Of a stretch of DNA of 64,000 nucleotides, positions 49,139 through 57,886 are shown piece after piece; the first letter of the stretch is position 1, and each line of letters starts with the position of its first letter. The DNA lies in the NCBI RefSeq assembly GCF_026242045.1, contig NZ_JAPJDO010000011.1:1-64000 (forward strand), written 5' to 3'. The notes beneath the pieces are model-generated. The model did no database searches, was not told the DNA's origin, and saw nothing but the letters and a program-made list of their open reading frames with translations. The position numbers were made by a program, and so were the translations under genes. The stretch is from Mycobacterium pinniadriaticum. GTDB taxonomy: Bacteria > Actinomycetota > Actinomycetes > Mycobacteriales > Mycobacteriaceae.

Positions 49139-50692
49139 CTACCGCGAGGGTTCGTTCAGCGTGCCGTCGGTAATGCCTTTGCGCACCAAGTACTTCTGAA
49201 CCTTGCCGCTGGCGGTGCGCGGGTAGTCGGCCACCTCGTGCAGTTCCTCGGGCCACTTTTGCCGCGCGGCGCCACGGCTGTCGAAATGCGCGCGCACCTC
49301 CTGCAGGGACGGCATGCTATGGCCCTCCTTGACGCGCAACACCGCCGCCGTGTGCTCACCGAGTCGGGCGTCCGGCGCGGACACCACCACCGCTTCGGCC
49401 ACCGCCGGCATGCTCAGCAGGAGCTCCTCCACCTCCAGTGCGCTGATGTTCTCACCACCGCGGATGATGACGTCGGCCTTGCGATCGGTGATGGTCAGGT
49501 ACCCGTCCTCGTCGAGCACGCCGACATCCCCGGTGTGGTACCAGCCGTCGGAGTCGAAGGCTTTCTCGGTGAGCTTGTCGTCGGTGTAGCCGAGGCACAG
49601 ATCCGGTCCGCGGGAGAGGATCTCGCCGTCGTCGGTCAGCTTCAGCTCAACTCCCGGCCGGGCGTCACCGTCGGTGAGCAACCGCTTGTCCTCGGGAGCG
49701 TCCGGCCGTGATCCGGTGATCGACGGGTGTTCGGTGCTGCCGTAGGAGCGGAAAACATGCACGCCCAGGTCGGCCAGCCGACGGGTCACCGCGACCGGCA
49801 CCGTTGAGCCACCGAGCCCGACGTGTTTGATGCGGCTCATATGCGATTCGGTGAACTTGGGATGGTCGAGCAGGCTGGTCACGAAGTACGGCGGGCCACC
49901 GCCGATCGACATGCCTTCGGATTCCATCAATTCCAGCACCCGTCCCGGATCCCAGACGTCGGTCAGATCGATCGGAGCGCCCTCGAGAACCGGTATCAGG
50001 AATGCTCCGACCATGCCGATGAAGTGACCGACCGGTGCGGCGGTGAGCTGACGACCGCGATCGGGCGCATAGTTCTCCAGCAGCTGCCGGGTCTCGAACC
50101 CCAGCGTCTGGTGGCTGTGGATCACCCCTTTGGGGTCTCGGGTGGTACCGGAGGTGAACGCGATGAGCGCCGGGCTGGCCGGGTCGGTGTGCAGCTCGCC
50201 GGCCATCGGCTGATCGGCCAGCAGCTGATCGAAATTCTCGCCCACCAGCCCCACGATCGGGACGTCGGCACACAAATCCGGCTGGAAGCTCATATGACCG
50301 AAGTGCTCGGTGGTGATGAAGACCTTGGGCCGCGCGGTGCCGATGATGTGGGTCAGCTCCTTGCGGCCGTAGAAGTGCACGATCGGCACCACCACGGCGC
50401 CGAGGAAGGCCGACGCCCAGAACGTCACCGCGGCCTCGACCCAGTTCGGGAGCTGGAAGGCGATGACATCGCCCGGCCCCACCCCGCGGGCCTTGAGCCC
50501 TGCCGCCAGCCGGCGTGCGGAGTTCTCCACGTCGCGAAACGTTCCGCTGAACGGACGAACCGCGGAGTGCACCCAGAACCCCGTATCGGGGCTGGCCGCC
50601 AGCCCTCGGGCCAGCAGCTCACCGAGGGTGTCCGGCGTCCACCAACCTTCCTCGATGTAGCGTTTGCTCAGCTCAACCGGGATATTCCTCAT
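49139..50692 (-). CDS. Acyl-CoA synthetase (AMP-forming, FadD/CaiC type)
   Basis: A 517-aa adenylate-forming ligase from ATG 50692 (a GTG lies just before). Motifs: LIAFTSGTTRDPKGVIHSHQ (phosphate loop), RSYGSTEHPSITGS, GWYHTGDVGVLDEDGYLTIT (hinge Asp region), DVIIRGGENISALEVEELLL and YPRTASGKVQKYLV with the catalytic Lys. It should activate a carboxylic acid as CoA thioester. It converges on the KstD-like gene three bases away and diverges from the enoyl-CoA hydratase gene at 50753. Similar in type to the synthetase at 20019, but clearly a different subfamily member. Confidence 0.87.
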   Translation of the reverse strand: MRNIPVELSKRYIEEGWWTPDTLGELLARGLAASPDTGFWVHSAVRPFSGTFRDVENSARRLAAGLKARGVGPGDVIAFQLPNWVEAAVTFWASAFLGAVVVPIVHFYGRKELTHIIGTARPKVFITTEHFGHMSFQPDLCADVPIVGLVGENFDQLLADQPMAGELHTDPASPALIAFTSGTTRDPKGVIHSHQTLGFETRQLLENYAPDRGRQLTAAPVGHFIGMVGAFLIPVLEGAPIDLTDVWDPGRVLELMESEGMSIGGGPPYFVTSLLDHPKFTESHMSRIKHVGLGGSTVPVAVTRRLADLGVHVFRSYGSTEHPSITGSRPDAPEDKRLLTDGDARPGVELKLTDDGEILSRGPDLCLGYTDDKLTEKAFDSDGWYHTGDVGVLDEDGYLTITDRKADVIIRGGENISALEVEELLLSMPAVAEAVVVSAPDARLGEHTAAVLRVKEGHSMPSLQEVRAHFDSRGAARQKWPEELHEVADYPRTASGKVQKYLVRKGITDGTLNEPSR

Positions 50693-50752
50693 CACTTGGC
50701 GATGCTATTCTCCTGCACTGAGAATGCCAATACCGAAAATGGAGAACCAATC

Positions 50753-51469
50753 ATGGTGGACCTGGAGTGGAGCGAGGGACTCGTGGTCCTCACGATCGAC
50801 CGTCCGCATGCCCGCAACGCCATCGCATTGTCGACCATGGGCGAGCTCGAAGAGGCGCTCGACGCGGCGGCCGGCGCACGGGCGATGGTCATCCGCGGCG
50901 GCGGCGACCGGGCGTTCGTGTCCGGCGGCGACCTCAAGGAACTCAGCGTGCTGCGCACCACCGCGGAGGCCGCCGCGATGGCGGCCCGCATGCGTGCGAT
51001 CTGTGACCGGATCGCCGGTTTCCCGGCCCCCGTCGTCGCCGCCTTGAACGGCCACGCCCTCGGCGGCGGGGCCGAAGTCGCCGTCGCCGCCGATATCCGG
51101 ATCGCCGCCGACGACATCAAGATCGGCTTCAACCAGGTGTCCCTGGAAATCATGCCGGCCTGGGGCGGCGCCGAACGGCTGGCCGCACTGGTCGGCACGA
51201 GCAAGGCGTTGTTGCTGGCGGGATCGGGGACGGTGCTCACCGCCGACGAGGCCGACCGGTGGGGACTCATCGACCGGGTGGTCCCCCGAGCCACCTTCGA
51301 CGACGAATGGCGCACGCTGGCGCAGTCGCTGGCCAATCGTCCGGCCGGTCAGATCAAGCGGGTGATCGCCGGCGTGACGCCGGCCGAGGCCATCGACGCC
51401 TTCGCCGAACTCTGGGTGTCCGACGAGCACTGGGCGGCCGCCGACCGGGTGATGAACCGCGCCACGTGA
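50753..51469 (+). CDS. Enoyl-CoA hydratase/isomerase family protein
   Basis: A compact 238-aa crotonase-fold protein. ATG 50753 follows GGAG with 8-base spacing; a very long upstream extension of the frame is antisense to the synthetase gene and not real. Oxyanion segments are FVSGGDLKEL (Val-Ser in place of the common Cys-Ala) and AALNGHALGGGAEVAVAADI; the second acidic residue region is NQVSLEIMPAWGGAERLAAL, with Glu at the site of the hydratase Glu. Likely an enoyl-CoA hydratase. It diverges from the acyl-CoA synthetase and stops two bases before the convergent DUF1214-like gene. Confidence 0.83.
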   Translation: MVDLEWSEGLVVLTIDRPHARNAIALSTMGELEEALDAAAGARAMVIRGGGDRAFVSGGDLKELSVLRTTAEAAAMAARMRAICDRIAGFPAPVVAALNGHALGGGAEVAVAADIRIAADDIKIGFNQVSLEIMPAWGGAERLAALVGTSKALLLAGSGTVLTADEADRWGLIDRVVPRATFDDEWRTLAQSLANRPAGQIKRVIAGVTPAEAIDAFAELWVSDEHWAAADRVMNRAT

Positions 51470-51471
51470 GT

Positions 51472-52680
51472 TCACAGGGGGAACCGACCGCGAACCCCGT
51501 TGAACCGCTCCCACAGCTGTGCGGTGCGCTCGGAAGGGGTGACCCGCTTGGTATCCGGTGGTAACGCATCATCGAGCTCGGCGTGCCCGACCACCCGGGT
51601 GCTCAGGGTTGCCGGCTGCCCCTCGAGCATGTGGCGGTAGGTGAGATTGCCCCGTTCGAAACCCTGGGTGTCTATCCAGTTGTGCACGCCCGGGTCTTCA
51701 TGGGCGAGCACCAGCCGGACCTTGCCGTCACTGTCGGTCGACGTCCGGCTCGGGGTGTAGCTCACCGGACGGTAGAGAAAGTCCATGCTGGTGAAGAACA
51801 CCCCCATGTTGGTGAGCATCCACAAGCCCTCGTGAGCGTCGAATTCGACAATGAGCGCTTCGTCGGAGCCCAACTCCCAGTACATGTTCGCCGCACTCCG
51901 GCCGCGCTTGCCGTCCGCATCGGTGGCGGTCATCGCGGGAAAACGATTGGGGTGTTCGTTGTCGACGCCGCCATAGGCGAAGGGGAACTCGGGCCAGCTG
52001 GTCATCAACCCGGTGACGAACTCACCCGCCCAGACAAAGGCGTCGATCATTGTGGCGGCGGTCGGCAACGGCTTGGGCGAGGACATATCGACGCGTTCGA
52101 TGCGTAGCTGTCCGGGGCGCTCGTCCCAGTGGTCGAAACCCTGGCGAATGAACAGTTTTCGAGAATCGCCGGTGGTGGGCAGCCAGTTCGGGCCGCGTTC
52201 GGGCCCACCGATGTAGAGCTCGAACCTGCCATCGGGTTCGACGTGCAGTTGGTGACCGAACAGGTTGGCCTCGGGCACGTCACCGAACGGCTCGTGCACG
52301 ACGTGCGGGCCCTCGGGTCGTGCGCCCTGCACCGTGATATTGAGGAATCTCGCGGACCCGCGCGTCCCGATGATTCGGTACGTGGACTCGCCATCGATCC
52401 AGGCTTGCTGATAGGTGAAATCCGCGCAGTCGCCACCCAGTTTGCGAGAGGGACTGCAGAAGGTGTGAATACTCGGATAGTTCGGATCTCGGGTCTCCAG
52501 AGCGAGATCGAAAGCCTGCCCGAGGTTCTGGGTGAGGAAGCGGAACGCGTCGGCTCGCTGCAGGCCCGAGGTGGCGTTGTAATCCTTGAACGCCTGGTGG
52601 CCGGCAGCCTTCAATCGGTCGCAGAACTCACCCCAGGCCCGGTCGAGTTCCGTGTCGTCAGCTCCGTCGCCGAAAGCCAC
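51472..52680 (-). CDS. DUF1214-like protein of unknown function
   Basis: A 402-aa protein starting at GTG 52680 with a strong GAGGAGGAGGG site. The central and C-terminal parts (RFELYIGGPERGPNWLPTTG, LFIRQGFDHWDERPGQLRIE) resemble DUF1214/DUF1254 proteins, whose biochemical role is not established. There is no signal peptide or membrane segment. It is the last gene of a five-gene operon with a dioxygenase, LLM enzyme, sulfotransferase and TIM-barrel protein. Family assignment is by resemblance and moderately sure. Confidence 0.6.
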   Translation of the reverse strand: MAFGDGADDTELDRAWGEFCDRLKAAGHQAFKDYNATSGLQRADAFRFLTQNLGQAFDLALETRDPNYPSIHTFCSPSRKLGGDCADFTYQQAWIDGESTYRIIGTRGSARFLNITVQGARPEGPHVVHEPFGDVPEANLFGHQLHVEPDGRFELYIGGPERGPNWLPTTGDSRKLFIRQGFDHWDERPGQLRIERVDMSSPKPLPTAATMIDAFVWAGEFVTGLMTSWPEFPFAYGGVDNEHPNRFPAMTATDADGKRGRSAANMYWELGSDEALIVEFDAHEGLWMLTNMGVFFTSMDFLYRPVSYTPSRTSTDSDGKVRLVLAHEDPGVHNWIDTQGFERGNLTYRHMLEGQPATLSTRVVGHAELDDALPPDTKRVTPSERTAQLWERFNGVRGRFPL

Positions 52681-52696
52681 TGCCCTCCTCCTCTCC

Positions 52697-53500
52697 TCAC
52701 CCGCCGAGCCGGTCGAGCATCGCGCTCACCAGGTCGCACCCGCGCCGGGCGGCCGCCAGTCTGCCCTCCACGTCGATTCGCGGCCCGATCAGCTCGAGGT
52801 CGAAACCGAATCGGTAGCCGCCCGTCAGCGCCTGGGTCACGAAGGCTTCTATCGGAATCACACCGTCACCGGGCACCGCCCGGGCCGGCAGCGCACGATC
52901 GGAGAGCACATAGTCACTCAACTGGATGAGTCGTGTCCGCGGAAGCGCCGAGGCCAGCAGACCCGCGAGGTCGGCCTCGGCCCAGCAGTGGAACAGGTCG
53001 ATGCAGATGTCGAGCCCGGCCAGCCCGGCGAGTGTGATGGTGTCACGCAGGCTGTGGGCGATATGGATATCGGCGTAGAGGCTGCCGGCATTCTCGATGG
53101 CCAGGCTCACGCCAGCCTGCCGGGCTTGCCGCGCACACGGTTCTATCGCGTGGCAGAACCGATCGGCGGCCTGCTCCCAAGTGAAACCGCCGCGGCCACC
53201 GGTGAGCATGTAGATGCAGTCGGCCCCGGTGGCGGCCGCGGCCTCGATGACCTGGGAAAGGGCAGCGCGAGCGGCGGCAACCGACGGTTCGTCGCTGGGT
53301 ATCCGTCCCGAGCCGAACAAGTGGTAGACGGCCTGGATCTGAAAATTCCCGGCCTCGAGAATCGCCAAGAAGTCGGGTGTGAGGAATTGGGTGTCGATGA
53401 CGCTGAGGCGATGGGCGCCCAGCGCTGTCCAATTGTTCAGCAGTTCAGTGGGACCCGCCCCGAGGAAGGTGACGTCGTGGACTGATAGCCGCTCGTGCAT
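52697..53500 (-). CDS. Sugar phosphate isomerase/epimerase-like TIM-barrel protein
   Basis: A 267-aa protein of the AP-endonuclease 2/xylose isomerase-like barrel family. Metal-site residues are suggested by VSLAIENAGSLYADIHI (Glu), ICIDLFHCWAEAD (Asp, His), LIQLSDYVL (Asp) and GFDLELIGPRI (Glu). Members isomerise or dehydrate sugars, inositols and hydroxy-keto compounds. It lies seven bases after the sulfotransferase gene and 16 before the DUF1214-like gene. Its role in this operon is not known. Confidence 0.8.
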   Translation of the reverse strand: MHERLSVHDVTFLGAGPTELLNNWTALGAHRLSVIDTQFLTPDFLAILEAGNFQIQAVYHLFGSGRIPSDEPSVAAARAALSQVIEAAAATGADCIYMLTGGRGGFTWEQAADRFCHAIEPCARQARQAGVSLAIENAGSLYADIHIAHSLRDTITLAGLAGLDICIDLFHCWAEADLAGLLASALPRTRLIQLSDYVLSDRALPARAVPGDGVIPIEAFVTQALTGGYRFGFDLELIGPRIDVEGRLAAARRGCDLVSAMLDRLGG

Positions 53501-53507
53501 CGTCGAT

Positions 53508-54677
53508 TCAGTCCCGCTTTTCGATGCGGACGCCGAAGCGGTCCCGGAAGGGCGCGAACTCGGCGTGCAGATCGTCGAGGTCTTCGCCGATATCGGTCAA
53601 CAGCTTGGTCGAGTAGTGAAACTTGCCGTACCGGTCACCACGGTTGCCGGCCAGGTAGTCCCGCATGGCCGTCTCGGCCTCCTGGGTGAGCATCCGTCCG
53701 CAGAATGCGTAGTAGCCCCGCACCACCTCGACCGGGTCGGCGATGAAGTCGGTGTACGGGATGTGCATGATTCGCGGATCGTCGACCATCGGTGACGTCA
53801 TCGTGTTGGCGATGCTCGCCCTGGTCATCTCGAGATGCTTCTTCGCCTCCACCGCCAGGTCGATCGGTCCGACGATGCCGTCGAGGATGTCAGCCATCAT
53901 CATCGTGCGCGATGCCGCGACCTGGACGGGGTCGCGATGCAGCCACAGCAGGTTCGCATCGGGATAGGTATCGAAAAGCTCCGTAAGACGAAAGCCGTGG
54001 AATCCCTTCAAAACCCAGTACTTGCGCGTGCGGTTGTATTGGAACTGCTGCAGCATCGCCTTGTGGATGCGGTATTGCGCCGCCGGGTCCGTCGGCAGCC
54101 CCGCCACCACCGCCTGCATCGGAACCCGCCACCAGGCGGTGGGAGTCATCACCCGGAAGTCGAAAGCCCAGGTGCGTTCGTCTTCGGGCAGACCGTCACC
54201 GAGCATGTCGTTGTAGGGGTGGCTGCGCAGCCACTTGGGCATCTTGGCGTTGATCTCACGCCAGTCGGCATCGGCTTGATCCTTGCGCGGATCGTCGGCG
54301 CCGGCCAGGCCGGGCGGCGGTGAGGGGTACATCACCTCCCAAAAGCGCAGCGCGCGGGCGTGCGGGTCCACCGACATCAGGGCGTGCATCAGGGTGGTGC
54401 CCGAGCGCGGTTCACCCGTGACGAACATCGGCCGGTCGATCACCTCCGCGGCGATCGGAAATCGGGCCCGGTCGGCGACGAACTCCAGCCGGGACGTCAG
54501 TAGCCAATGACACACCCGGCCGGCCGCCGCAATCCCGTTGGCGTCCAGGCCGATACCGTTGAGATGCTCGATGACCAAGCTGAACCGTTCCGGCAGGGTC
54601 GGATCGCCGAAATCGCCGCACCCCGTTTCGGCGCGGGCACGTGCCAGCAGCGCGGTCGCGTCCAACTGGGCGGTCAT
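53508..54677 (-). CDS. Sulfotransferase family protein
   Basis: A 389-aa protein from ATG 54677, which overlaps the LLM stop (ATGA). The PAPS 5'-phosphosulfate loop is FVTGEPRSGTTLMHALMSVD near residues 93-112, and the 3'-phosphate-binding part is LLWLHRDPVQVAASRTMMMA, with Arg and Ser in the expected positions. It belongs to the large mycobacterial Stf-like group (Sulfotransfer_3 type). Such enzymes transfer sulfate from PAPS to hydroxyl groups of lipids or small molecules; a sterol-like acceptor is possible here but not shown. Confidence 0.85.
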   Translation of the reverse strand: MTAQLDATALLARARAETGCGDFGDPTLPERFSLVIEHLNGIGLDANGIAAAGRVCHWLLTSRLEFVADRARFPIAAEVIDRPMFVTGEPRSGTTLMHALMSVDPHARALRFWEVMYPSPPPGLAGADDPRKDQADADWREINAKMPKWLRSHPYNDMLGDGLPEDERTWAFDFRVMTPTAWWRVPMQAVVAGLPTDPAAQYRIHKAMLQQFQYNRTRKYWVLKGFHGFRLTELFDTYPDANLLWLHRDPVQVAASRTMMMADILDGIVGPIDLAVEAKKHLEMTRASIANTMTSPMVDDPRIMHIPYTDFIADPVEVVRGYYAFCGRMLTQEAETAMRDYLAGNRGDRYGKFHYSTKLLTDIGEDLDDLHAEFAPFRDRFGVRIEKRD

Positions 54678-55804
54678 CGCTGCCCTCCACATAGCGTCAG
54701 CAATTCATCTTCCGTCTCGCGCACGTTGGCCGCCGATGCGGCGGCGAACTCCAAGCCCGCCATCGTGCTGTAGTCCAGGATCTTGGGGACCCGAAGCCCG
54801 GCATCGACATACGACTTGATGATCCGTGCGACCTCCTTGGGGGTGCCGTGTGGCACCACCGCCAGAATCGCCTCGGGGTCGGCCCGGTCGAGAAATTCCA
54901 GGATGCGCTCCCGGGTCAGAGTGGCCGGGTTGATGTCGTGGAATCCACCCCAGTCCTCCCCCATCGGATGGTCAAAGCCGAAGCGGCGCAGGATCTGTGC
55001 CGACACCTGAAGCAGGAAGCTCGCCACCAGCGGCGAGCGGACGATCCGTTCGATCGCCACATCGTCGGTGCCGATCAGGCAAACCTGCACGAAGCACGGG
55101 GTGATCGCCATCGGGTCACGCCCGGCCCGTTCGGCCGACTGGCGTACCGCGCCGAGCATCTGGCCGTAGTGCTCGGGCGTCCAGGCGCCAGCCGGCCACC
55201 AGCCGTCGGCGTAGCGCCCGACCATCTCCAGCATCCGCGGCCCGCTGGCGCCGATCCAGATCGGCGGCAACCGTCCCTCGTACGGTTCGGTGTCCAGTCG
55301 CGCTTGTTCGAGCCGGTAGAACTGGCCGTCGAAGTCAACCGGCCCGGCGCTATCCCAAAGCAGGCGGATGACTTTCAGCGCCTCCTCGAAGCGGCTGACA
55401 GGTCTGGCGAAGTCGAAACCGTACGGGACGATGTTCTCACTCTCGCCGCTGCCAAGACCCAGGATGAATCGCCCTTGCGACAGATGATCGATGGTGAGCG
55501 CACTCTGTGCGAGCAGCGCGGGGTGACGGCGAACGGTGTCCACGACAGCGGTCGCCAGCGGCACGGTGGTGGTGAGCGTGGCCGCGGCCGCGGCCACGGC
55601 CATGCCGTCGAGGTGGCGGTGCGGTGACGGTGACACGGTGGCCAGGTCGGTGAATTCCGGGGTCCACAACGCATCCGGCCAGAAGCTCACCATGTGGTCG
55701 GGCAACCAGACCGAGTGGTACCGACCGCTGTCCAGATCCGGCAGGCATGACAGGTCCAACGGAAGCGTGGTCCGCAGGAAGGCCGCAGGCGAAACCTCCG
55801 TCAC
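54674..55804 (-). CDS. LLM class oxidoreductase (F420- or FMN-dependent)
   Basis: A 376-aa luciferase-fold protein from GTG 55804, overlapping the dioxygenase stop (GTGA). Conserved features: LDSGRYHSVWLPDHMVSFWP, TVPLATAVVDTVRRHPALLA, LSQGRFILGLGSGESENIVP and PPIWIGASGPRMLEMVGRYA, the last characteristic of F420-dependent dehydrogenases and methylene-H4MPT reductase relatives. Likely F420-dependent, given the organism group. It sits between the dioxygenase and the sulfotransferase in one operon. Confidence 0.85.
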   Translation of the reverse strand: MTEVSPAAFLRTTLPLDLSCLPDLDSGRYHSVWLPDHMVSFWPDALWTPEFTDLATVSPSPHRHLDGMAVAAAAATLTTTVPLATAVVDTVRRHPALLAQSALTIDHLSQGRFILGLGSGESENIVPYGFDFARPVSRFEEALKVIRLLWDSAGPVDFDGQFYRLEQARLDTEPYEGRLPPIWIGASGPRMLEMVGRYADGWWPAGAWTPEHYGQMLGAVRQSAERAGRDPMAITPCFVQVCLIGTDDVAIERIVRSPLVASFLLQVSAQILRRFGFDHPMGEDWGGFHDINPATLTRERILEFLDRADPEAILAVVPHGTPKEVARIIKSYVDAGLRVPKILDYSTMAGLEFAAASAANVRETEDELLTLCGGQR

Positions 55805-56619
55805 CGGAAGGGCTCCTCGCCTTCCAGTTTGGTGCGATGCAGCAGCCTGCCCGACGCCGGATCGTAGGGTGTCGCGCGGTGCATGGTGCCGGTGTTGTCC
55901 CAAATGACCAGATCGCCGACCGACCAGCTGTGACGGTAGACGAACTCGGGCCGGGTGGCCCAATCCCTCAGACGGACAAGGAGTTCGACACTTCGCCTGA
56001 AATCCATGTCGACCACGTGGTGGGCCGTACAACCCAGTACCAGCGACTTGCGCCCGGAACGATGGTTCCACACCAGCGGCAGTTCGCGGTCACCGATCGC
56101 CATCATCGTCCGCAATGTCTCCAAGCGGGGTTCAGGCTCGTAGTAGAACAGCGTGTTCCACGCCGAGTGCATCACCCGCAGCGATTCGAGCGCACGCTTG
56201 TCAGCGTCCTCGAGCGCGTCGTAGGCCGCATAGGTATTCGCGAATTCGGTGTCACCGGAGCCGTCCTGGCACACAACCTTGCTGGACAGCAGCGACGCGC
56301 GGATCGGCACTTCGTTCATGGTGCCGTCGATATGCCAGTACAGCGATCCCTTCAGGTAGTCGGCCAGCCCATTGATGCTGGTGTCCAGCGTGACGGAATA
56401 CACCTGCTCACCGGTGCGCTCGGCGGCGAAGGCGCCCAACGTCCGGGTGAAGGCGACCTGCTCGTCATCGGTGAACCCGATCCGTGGGAACACCAGCACC
56501 CCACGGTGCTCCAGGAGGTCACGGAGCGCTTCGGCGTGACGTCCGTCCAGGAGTTCCGCTTTCGTCGCGCGGACTTCGGAGGCGATGTTGGGTTTGAGGT
56601 CGACCACCGACAGCGTCAT
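55801..56619 (-). CDS. TauD/TfdA family Fe(II)/2-oxoglutarate dioxygenase
   Basis: A 272-aa dioxygenase. ATG 56619 is used; a GTG two codons upstream is possible. The metal ligands are His and Asp in LYWHIDGTMNEV and a distal His in NTGTMHRATPYDP; the 2-oxoglutarate-binding Arg is in LLHRTKLEGEE. Family members hydroxylate taurine, alkyl sulfates or aryloxy acids and often release sulfite, sulfate or glyoxylate. With a sulfotransferase two genes on, an organosulfur substrate is one option. First gene of its operon; the TetR gene lies 41 bases upstream on the same strand. Confidence 0.87.
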   Translation of the reverse strand: MTLSVVDLKPNIASEVRATKAELLDGRHAEALRDLLEHRGVLVFPRIGFTDDEQVAFTRTLGAFAAERTGEQVYSVTLDTSINGLADYLKGSLYWHIDGTMNEVPIRASLLSSKVVCQDGSGDTEFANTYAAYDALEDADKRALESLRVMHSAWNTLFYYEPEPRLETLRTMMAIGDRELPLVWNHRSGRKSLVLGCTAHHVVDMDFRRSVELLVRLRDWATRPEFVYRHSWSVGDLVIWDNTGTMHRATPYDPASGRLLHRTKLEGEEPFR

Positions 56620-56660
56620 TGCCACGCATTAACCATACCCAAGAGTAAAGATATGCGGAA

Positions 56661-57305
56661 CTACCGGGCCAGCACACCGCGCAGGAAGAGATCAACCGCC
56701 TGCAGCAGTCGACGGCGCTCCTCTTTACGGCTGCGATAAAGGCCGAAGTCCGCCAGCCGGGCGGGCAAAACCTCGACCATGGCCAGGAAATGCTCGGCGG
56801 CGAGTTCGATGTCGTCGACCTCGATGGCGCCGAGCTCCGCGTGGCGGCGGAGCAATGCCATCACCTGCTGTTGGCGGCTCGCCCAGCCGAGCGACTCGGC
56901 GGACAGACCGAATTCGGGAAACCGATGGGCTTCGTTTCGCGCGATCTTGTGGAGCTGGACGATGTCGGGATTCAGCGCATGTCGCAGCGCACCCTGGCCG
57001 ACGGCGATCAGCGCGGTGCGCAGATCCTCATCCTCAGCGCCGTCAGGAGTGTCGACCTGTACCGCACGGCTGAACGCCCACGGGATGACGTCGAGAAAGA
57101 CCGCGCGCTTGTCCGGGTAGCGCGCGTACAACGTGGGTTTGGTGATCCCGGCGGCATCGGCGATCGCGACCATCGTCGTCGCGTCATAACCGTTCTCCAG
57201 GAATGTCTTGACCGCCGCCTCCCGCAGCCGATGCTGAAGGGCCGCGGCCTCGGCCTGCGTGGGCCGACCGCCTCGCCGCTCAGCTGGAGACGATCGCCGT
57301 GCCAT
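56661..57305 (-). CDS. TetR family transcriptional regulator
   Basis: A 214-aa regulator starting at ATG 57305 (ATG 57335 also in frame). The helix-turn-helix is at about residues 20-65: REAAVKTFLENGYDATTMVA, IADAAGITKPTLYARYPDKR. The C-terminal helical domain resembles the TetR_C_7/AefR-like type (QLHKIARNEAHRFPEFGL). It probably represses the operon that follows (dioxygenase to DUF1214-like protein) and perhaps the divergent SnoaL-like and epimerase-like genes, whose start is 75 bases away. Confidence 0.88.
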   Translation of the reverse strand: MARRSSPAERRGGRPTQAEAAALQHRLREAAVKTFLENGYDATTMVAIADAAGITKPTLYARYPDKRAVFLDVIPWAFSRAVQVDTPDGAEDEDLRTALIAVGQGALRHALNPDIVQLHKIARNEAHRFPEFGLSAESLGWASRQQQVMALLRRHAELGAIEVDDIELAAEHFLAMVEVLPARLADFGLYRSRKEERRRLLQAVDLFLRGVLAR

Positions 57306-57379
57306 TCGGGAGAGTTTACGTCGCGGAGCTATCACATCGAGTTGAGGCTGTTACTCGCGGACGGGTCGTTCGCTAGCCT

Positions 57380-57886
57380 GTGCCGGTGGTCGAAGACGAT
57401 AGGTGGGCTGACGTCGAAGCAATCAAGCAGCTGAAGGCGCGCTACTGCCGCCTGCTGGACACCAAGGACTGGGCCGCCTGGCGGGACATCTTCACCGACG
57501 ACTTCGTCAGCGACACCACCGAGTCGGGTGGAGTGCTCATCCACGGTGCGGACGAATTCGTCGAGTTCATCCGCTCAACTCTGGGCAAGCCGTCGCAACC
57601 CACCGTCCACCAAGTCCATGCGCCAGAGATCGAGCTGACCTCGCCGCAGGCGGCTTCCGGAATCTGGGCACTCAACGATGTTGTGCGGCTTGGCCCCGGA
57701 GTCAATCTGCAAGGGTACGGCCACTACCACGAGACCTACGAGAAGTCCGACGGGCAATGGCGGATCAAGACGTCCAAGCTGACGCGACTGCGTGAGGATG
57801 TTTTCAATCCCCTTTTCTCCCTTAGGATTTCCCCCCGCCTGCGCGACTCCGCGGCACGGCTGGCACGAAAGCGAGGCATGGTCTGA
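57380..57886 (+). CDS. SnoaL-like (NTF2-fold) protein
   Basis: A 168-aa protein starting at GTG 57380. It has the SnoaL-like polyketide cyclase/ring hydroxylating beta-subunit fold: AIKQLKARYCRLLDTKDWAA, WRDIFTDDFVSDTTE, and the C-terminal strand GYGHYHETYEKSDGQWRIKT. A basic helical tail follows. Family members bind small hydrophobic ligands such as ketosteroids, as isomerases or hydratases, or are accessory proteins. Asp/His residues (TDDF, GHYHETY) could be catalytic, but this cannot be judged without a structure. It shares one base (TGATG) with the next gene. Confidence 0.8.
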   Translation: MPVVEDDRWADVEAIKQLKARYCRLLDTKDWAAWRDIFTDDFVSDTTESGGVLIHGADEFVEFIRSTLGKPSQPTVHQVHAPEIELTSPQAASGIWALNDVVRLGPGVNLQGYGHYHETYEKSDGQWRIKTSKLTRLREDVFNPLFSLRISPRLRDSAARLARKRGMV

